This document shows positions 58,606-64,000 of a DNA stretch of 64,000 nt, in pieces. The stretch covers positions 496,001 through 560,000 of the forward strand of contig NZ_BRXS01000002.1 of assembly GCF_030159095.1 (NCBI RefSeq). Direction: 5' to 3'. The stretch's first letter is position 1, and each line of letters begins with the position of its first letter. The DNA is from Roseisolibacter agri. Its GTDB lineage: Bacteria; Gemmatimonadota; Gemmatimonadetes; Gemmatimonadales; Gemmatimonadaceae. The notes below the pieces were generated by a model. The model ran no database searches, was not told the DNA's origin, and saw only the letters and a program-made list of their open reading frames with translations. A program made the translations under genes and the position numbers.

Positions 58606-60540
58606 ATGCCACGCCGCCTTCGCGTCCTCGTCCCGCTGCTGGTCGGCGCCACCGCGACCGCCGCGCCCATCGCCGCGCCGCTGCGCGCCCAGCTGCCCGC
58701 GCCAGAAGTCGCCGCCGACACCGGATACGTCCGCTACAACGCGATGATCCCGATGCGCGACGGCGTGCGGCTGAACACCGAGATCTTCGTCCCGAAGCGC
58801 ACGAGCGGGAAGGTGCCGATCCTGCTCATCCGCACGCCGTACGGCGTGGGGCCGAACGCGGTCCTCGGCACGCAGCCCGGCCGCTCGCTCTACGAGCTGG
58901 CGCAGGACGGCTACGTGTTCGTCGCGCAGGACCTGCGCGGGCGCTTCAAGTCCGAGGGGCAGTTCGTGATGATGCGCGCGCCGCGCGACCCGAAGGTGAG
59001 GAACGCGATCGACGAGGCGAGCGACGCGTACGACACCGTCGACTGGCTCGTGAAGCACGTCCCGAACAACAACGGCCGCGCGGGGATCTTCGGCGTGTCG
59101 TACGCCGGGTGGACGGCCGCGATGGCGCTGCTCGACCCGCACCCCGCGCTGCGCGCCGCCAGCCCGCAGGCCAGCCCCGCCGACATGTTCCTCGGCGACG
59201 ACTTCCACCACAACGGCGCGTTCCGGCTGTCGTACGGCTACGAGTACGCGACGATGATGGAGACCGGCAAGGAGATCGAGCCGGTGAAGTTCGACACCTA
59301 CGACACGTACGACTGGTACCTGAAGCTCGGGCCCCTCGCCAACGCGACCGCCAAGCTGCAGGGGAAGCTCCCGACGTGGACCGACTTCTCGCAGCATCAC
59401 GCGTACGACGAGTTCTGGCAGAAGCAGACCATCGTCCGCTACCTCACCAAGCCGCTCACGGTGCCGACGCTGAACGTCGCCGGCTGGTGGGACCAGGAGG
59501 ACTTCTTCGGGCCGTTCGCGATCTACCAGGCGCTCGAGAAGCAGGATCGCCAGAACAGGAACTTCCTCGTCGTCGGCCCGTGGAACCACGGCGGCTGGAA
59601 CCGCGCCGAGGGGAAGACGCTGGGCAAGATCGACTTCGGCGCGGCGACGTCGCTGTACTTCCGCGAGCGGATCCAGGCGCCGTTCTTCCGCTGCCAGCTG
59701 CACGGCCGCTGCGACGCGCCGCAGCCCGAGGCGCTGGTGTTCGAGTCGGGCGCGAACGAGTGGCGCACCTACGACAGCTGGCCGCCGAAGCAGGGGATCC
59801 AGCAGCGCGCGCTCTACTTCGGGCCGAACGGCACGCTGTCGTGGAGCCCGCCGGCAGCGGCGGGTGCAGCCGGTGCCGCGGCGCCGACCGCGATGGCCGC
59901 CGACACCACGCGCGCGTTCGACGAGTTCGTGTCCGATCCCAACAAGCCGGTGCCGTACCGCCCGCGCCCCATCGAGGCGACGTACGACGAGCGCGGCTCG
60001 GGATGGGGCGCGTGGCAGGTGGAGGACCAGCGCTTCGTGCACAACCGGCCGGACGTGCTGAGCTGGCAGACCGAGCCGCTCACCGAGGACGTCACGATCG
60101 CCGGGGACGTGCTGGCGGAGATGTTCGCGTCCACCACCGGCAGCGACGCCGACTGGATCGTGAAGCTGATCGACGTCTATCCCGACATGGACACGACGAA
60201 CGTCAAGATGAGCGGCTACCAGCTCATGGTCTCGGGCGAGGTGTTCCGCGCGCGCTTCCGCAACTCGTTCGAGAAGCCCGAGGCGCTGGTGCCCAACCAG
60301 CCGACGCCGGTGAGGTTCGGGCTGCACGGGCAGGCGTACCGGTTCAAGAAGGGACACCGGATCATGGTGCAGGTGCAGAGCAGCTGGTTCCCGGTCATCG
60401 ACCGCAACCCGCAGACGTTCGTGCCCAACATCTTCGAGGCGAAGGCGTCCGACTTCCGCGCCGCCGCGCACCGCGTCTTCCGCTCGGCCGACATGCCGTC
60501 GCACCTCACGCTGCCGGTGAAGGAGCCGTTCCGCCCGTGA
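58606..60540 (+). CDS. Secreted CocE/NonD-type (S15) hydrolase
   Basis: A 644-residue protein from ATG 58606. The signal peptide ends near residue 29 (PLRAQ). The S15/CocE alpha-beta hydrolase core runs MRDGVRLNTEIFVPKR, LIRTPYG, VAQDLRGRFKSEGQF, nucleophile S165 in FGVSYAGW, WWDQEDFFGP with the acid Asp, and VVGPWNHGGW with the His. The C-terminal jelly-roll (about 430-640) ends LTLPVKEPFRP. The family includes X-Pro dipeptidyl peptidases, glutaryl-7-ACA acylases and cocaine esterase. The peptide-salvage context favours peptidase or acylase action. Its TGA overlaps the GTG of the next gene. Confidence 0.88.
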   Translation: MPRRLRVLVPLLVGATATAAPIAAPLRAQLPAPEVAADTGYVRYNAMIPMRDGVRLNTEIFVPKRTSGKVPILLIRTPYGVGPNAVLGTQPGRSLYELAQDGYVFVAQDLRGRFKSEGQFVMMRAPRDPKVRNAIDEASDAYDTVDWLVKHVPNNNGRAGIFGVSYAGWTAAMALLDPHPALRAASPQASPADMFLGDDFHHNGAFRLSYGYEYATMMETGKEIEPVKFDTYDTYDWYLKLGPLANATAKLQGKLPTWTDFSQHHAYDEFWQKQTIVRYLTKPLTVPTLNVAGWWDQEDFFGPFAIYQALEKQDRQNRNFLVVGPWNHGGWNRAEGKTLGKIDFGAATSLYFRERIQAPFFRCQLHGRCDAPQPEALVFESGANEWRTYDSWPPKQGIQQRALYFGPNGTLSWSPPAAAGAAGAAAPTAMAADTTRAFDEFVSDPNKPVPYRPRPIEATYDERGSGWGAWQVEDQRFVHNRPDVLSWQTEPLTEDVTIAGDVLAEMFASTTGSDADWIVKLIDVYPDMDTTNVKMSGYQLMVSGEVFRARFRNSFEKPEALVPNQPTPVRFGLHGQAYRFKKGHRIMVQVQSSWFPVIDRNPQTFVPNIFEAKASDFRAAAHRVFRSADMPSHLTLPVKEPFRP

Positions 60541-62189
60541 GCGCCGCCATCCGTCGCGCGTGCGTCGCCGCGCTGCTGCTCGCCGTCGCCACACCGCTCG
60601 CGGCGCAGGCGCCTGCAACGTCCGCCCCAGAGTACGACGTCGTGATCCGCAACGGCCGCGTGCTCGACGGCGCGGGCAATCCGTGGATTGTCGCCGACGT
60701 CGCGATCCGCGACGGGAAGTTCGCGCGCATCGGCACGGTGCGCGGCCGCGGGAAGACGGAGATCGACGCGCGCGGCCGCTACGTCTCGCCCGGGTGGATC
60801 GACATGATGGACCAGTCGGGAAGCGTGCTGCCGCGCAACCCGCTGGCCGAGAACAAGCTCGGGATGGGGGTGACGACGGCGATCGGCGGCGAGGGCGGCA
60901 CGCCCGTGCCCGCGTCGGAGATCCCCGCCTACTTCCAGCGGCTGGAGACGCAGGGGATCAGCATCAACTTCGGCACGTACTTCAGCGAGACGCAGGCGCG
61001 CGTGCCCGTGCTCGGCCGCTCGGCCCGCGCGCCGAACGCCGCGGAGCTGGAGCGCATGCGCGCGATCATGGACACCGCGATGCGCGCCGGTGCGATGGGG
61101 ATGACGACGGCGCTCATCTACCCGCCCAGCAGCTACGCGAAGACCGACGAGCTGGCGGAGGTGGCGAAGGTCGCGGGGCAGTACGGCGGCTTCTACGCGA
61201 GCCACATCCGCGGCGAGGGCGCCGACGTCGTGGGCGCGGTGCGCGAGGCGATCGCGGTGGGCGAGCGCGGCGGGCTGCCCGTCGAGATCTTCCACCTCAA
61301 GGTCGCGCACCGGCCCGGGTGGGGAAAGCTGATGGCCGAGGTGCGCGACACGATCGAGGCGGCGCGCGCGCGCGGCGTGGACGTGGCCGCGGACATGTAC
61401 GTCTACACCGCCGGCGGCACGGGCCTCGAGGCGACGATCCCGAGCTGGGCGCACGAGGGCGGCAACGACTCGCTGAAGGCGCGCCTCGCGTCGCCCGAGG
61501 TGCGCGCGCGGCTGAAGAAGGAGCTGACGACCGGCTCGCCCGGCTGGTGGAACATCGTCGAGGCGGCGGGCGGGTGGGACGGCATCGTGCTCGCGAACGC
61601 GCGCGACCCGAAGAGCGCGCGCTTCCACGGGAAGGGCCTCGCGGCGATCGCGAAGGAGCTGGGGAAGGATCCGGCCGACGCGGCGTGGGATCTGGTCGCG
61701 GCCGGGAACGGCCGCGTGATGGCGATCTACCACATGATGGGCGAGCCGGACATCGAGACCGCGCTGCGCTTCCCGTGGACGAGCATCGGCAGCGACGCGG
61801 GCGCCGCGCTGAGCGCGGGCGCGGCGGACGAGCTGGGGCTCCCGCATCCGCGCAGCTACGGCAACCACGTGCGCGTCATCAGCCGCTACGTGCGCGAGCG
61901 GAAGGTGCTCACGCTGGAGGAGGCGGTGCGGAAGATGACGTCGTGGCCCGCGACGCGGATGCGCCTCGCCGGCCGCGGCGCCATCCAGGTGGGCAACTGG
62001 GCGGACGTGACGATCTTCGACCTCGCGACGCTGGACGACCGCGCGACGTACGAGGCGCCCACGCGGTCGCCCGCGGGGATCGACTGGGTGCTGGTGAACG
62101 GCGTGGTGGTGCTGGACCACGGGAAGCACACGGGCGCGAAGCCGGGGCAGGTGCTGCGCGGGCCGGGGGCGGCTCCCACGACGCGCTGA
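60537..62189 (+). CDS. D-aminoacylase-like amidohydrolase, copy 2
   Basis: A 550-residue protein with GTG start 60537 overlapping the previous stop. The signal peptide ends LAAQ (residue 23). It shares the copy 1 layout: YDVVIRNGRVLDGAGNPW, SPGWIDMMDQSG, GVTTAIGGEGG, ASHIRGEGADVV, EIFHLK, SIGSDAG. The canonical HxH is again missing (IDMMDQ), and Cys of the deacylase family is Glu (GGEGG). The His ligands and catalytic Asp remain. It closes the operon that starts at 51727. Probably periplasmic. Confidence 0.8.
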   Translation: MSAAIRRACVAALLLAVATPLAAQAPATSAPEYDVVIRNGRVLDGAGNPWIVADVAIRDGKFARIGTVRGRGKTEIDARGRYVSPGWIDMMDQSGSVLPRNPLAENKLGMGVTTAIGGEGGTPVPASEIPAYFQRLETQGISINFGTYFSETQARVPVLGRSARAPNAAELERMRAIMDTAMRAGAMGMTTALIYPPSSYAKTDELAEVAKVAGQYGGFYASHIRGEGADVVGAVREAIAVGERGGLPVEIFHLKVAHRPGWGKLMAEVRDTIEAARARGVDVAADMYVYTAGGTGLEATIPSWAHEGGNDSLKARLASPEVRARLKKELTTGSPGWWNIVEAAGGWDGIVLANARDPKSARFHGKGLAAIAKELGKDPADAAWDLVAAGNGRVMAIYHMMGEPDIETALRFPWTSIGSDAGAALSAGAADELGLPHPRSYGNHVRVISRYVRERKVLTLEEAVRKMTSWPATRMRLAGRGAIQVGNWADVTIFDLATLDDRATYEAPTRSPAGIDWVLVNGVVVLDHGKHTGAKPGQVLRGPGAAPTTR

Positions 62190-62227
62190 CACTCCGCGGC
62201 GGTTCCTCCGTAGGGGCAGTCGCGTCC

Positions 62228-62257
62228 TTGACTTCATAACGCAAAGGACTTCATACT
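62228..62257 (+). promoter_or_regulatory. Promoter with direct repeats upstream of the ABC exporter
   Basis: TTGACT (62228-62233), an 18-base spacer and CATACT (62252-62257) form a near-consensus sigma-70-type promoter, unusually AT-rich for this genome. GACTTCATA occurs twice, at 62230-62238 and 62247-62255, 17 bp apart, so a regulator may bind here. Confidence 0.55.
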
Positions 62258-62308
62258 GGCCCGACCGGACCGCGTGCCCGGTGGCCTCCGCGACTCCCGT
62301 CCCCGCCC

Positions 62309-63213
<905 letters not shown>

Positions 63214-63217
<4 letters not shown>

Positions 63218-64000
63218 GGCTCCGCGAGGTCCTCCGCTACGAGCTCGAATACCGCGTCCGCAGCCCCGCCACCTGGGCGTACGCGGCGTTCCTCTTCCTC
63301 ATCATGCTGTGGGGCACCGCGGCCACCGCCGGCGGCGGCGCGGTGAGCGCCAACGCGCCGCAGCGCATCGCGCAGGGGATGGTCCTGTTCGGCGGGCTGT
63401 TCGGGATGCTGGTCTCGGCCGCGCTGTTCGGCGACGCGGCGATCCGCGACGTCGCGGCCGGCATGGACCCGCTCCTCTACACCACGCGCCTGCGCAAGGC
63501 GGAGTACCTCGGCGGCCGCTTCCTCGCGGCGCTGGCCGTCAACGCGATCGTCGTCCTCGCGCTCCCGATCGGCTACTTCGTCTCCACGCACACGATCGTC
63601 GACGCCAGCGCGATCGGCCCCGAGCGGCCGATCGCGTACCTGCAGCCGCTCCTGCTCTTCCTGCTGCCCAACCTCGTGCTGGTGGGCGCGATCCAGTTCG
63701 CGATCGGCACGCTCACGCGGGCCGCGATCCCGGTCTACCTCGGCACGGCCGGCGTCTTCATCGGCTACATCGTCGCCGCGAACTACTGGACCGGCATCGA
63801 GAGCCCGATGCTCTCCGTCTTCGCCGATCCGCTGGGGATCAACGCGCTGCTGGCGATGAGCCGCTACTGGACGCCGTCCGAGCTGCAGACGCGGCTGATC
63901 GGCTTCCCGACGATGCTGCTCTGGAACCGCGTGCTCTGGCTCGCGATCGCGCTCGGCGTGCTGGCGCTGCTCCAGCGCACGTTCCGCTTCGCCCACGCGG
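63214..64000 (+). CDS. ABC-2 type permease, cut by window end
   Basis: At least 262 residues are visible from GTG 63214 (MRLREVLRYELEYRVRSPATW), open to the end of the window. Hydrophobic segments lie at about 21-39, 55-73, 104-124, 143-166 and 171-192, with another starting at the edge. In Gemmatimonadota and Bacteroidota, permeases with this N-terminus are often large proteins fused to an M1 aminopeptidase domain. Whether that is so here cannot be seen. Confidence 0.85.

Overview
The window is chromosomal DNA from a very GC-rich, probably Gemmatimonadota (Gemmatirosa/Gemmatimonas-like) bacterium. That assignment is an inference. It rests on the GC content, a SusC/SusD outer-membrane pair, two FtsX/MacB-type orphan permeases without their own ATPase, many Gly/Ala-rich lipoproteins, and TANNNT -10 boxes that sit close to start codons. 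I see no rRNA, tRNA, CRISPR array, prophage, insertion sequence or recombinase gene.

Layout. (1) 2-7579: a tightly coupled five-gene operon of SWIM zinc-finger protein, DUF5691, MoxR-type AAA+ ATPase, DUF5682 and VWA protein, resembling E. coli yehLMPQ. (2) 7.6-11.34 kb: a run of small, mostly unrelated genes with integron-cassette features. One convincing attC-like site lies at 8032-8159, and its left-hand boxes recur at the stop codons of two more genes. The run is bounded by a 197-bp direct repeat that carries the truncated 3' end of the VWA gene. (3) 11.3-15.4 kb: a two-component system with three copies of a candidate ATGGGT-N5-ACCCAT operator, followed by two secreted proteins. (4) 15.5-37 kb: orphan permeases, tandem LysR regulators next to a LuxR regulator, lipoproteins, and single housekeeping or defence-type genes (DUF488, nucleotidyltransferase, DHFR-like, amidohydrolase, DinB, AlkB, esterase). 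(5) 37.3-62.2 kb: a 25-kb peptide and D-amino-acid salvage island. (6) 62.3-64.0 kb: an ABC exporter that runs off the window.

The island is the most interesting part. It holds two pairs of a GNAT N-acyltransferase with an N-acyl/N-succinyl-amino-acid racemase of the NAAAR/OSBS enolase subgroup, an M20 deacylase, two D-aminoacylase-like amidohydrolases, two SxxK serine hydrolases, a dipeptidase, an M23 endopeptidase, an S15-type peptidase, an APC amino-acid permease, SusC/SusD and an ECF sigma factor. A GntR/FCD regulator sits in the middle. Palindromes matching ACACTGTATACAGTGT lie at identical distances from the promoters of the SusC operon and the dipeptidase operon. The simplest reading is that D-amino-acid-containing peptides, for example from peptidoglycan, are cut outside the cytoplasm, imported, N-acylated, racemised and deacylated to L-amino acids, all under one regulator.
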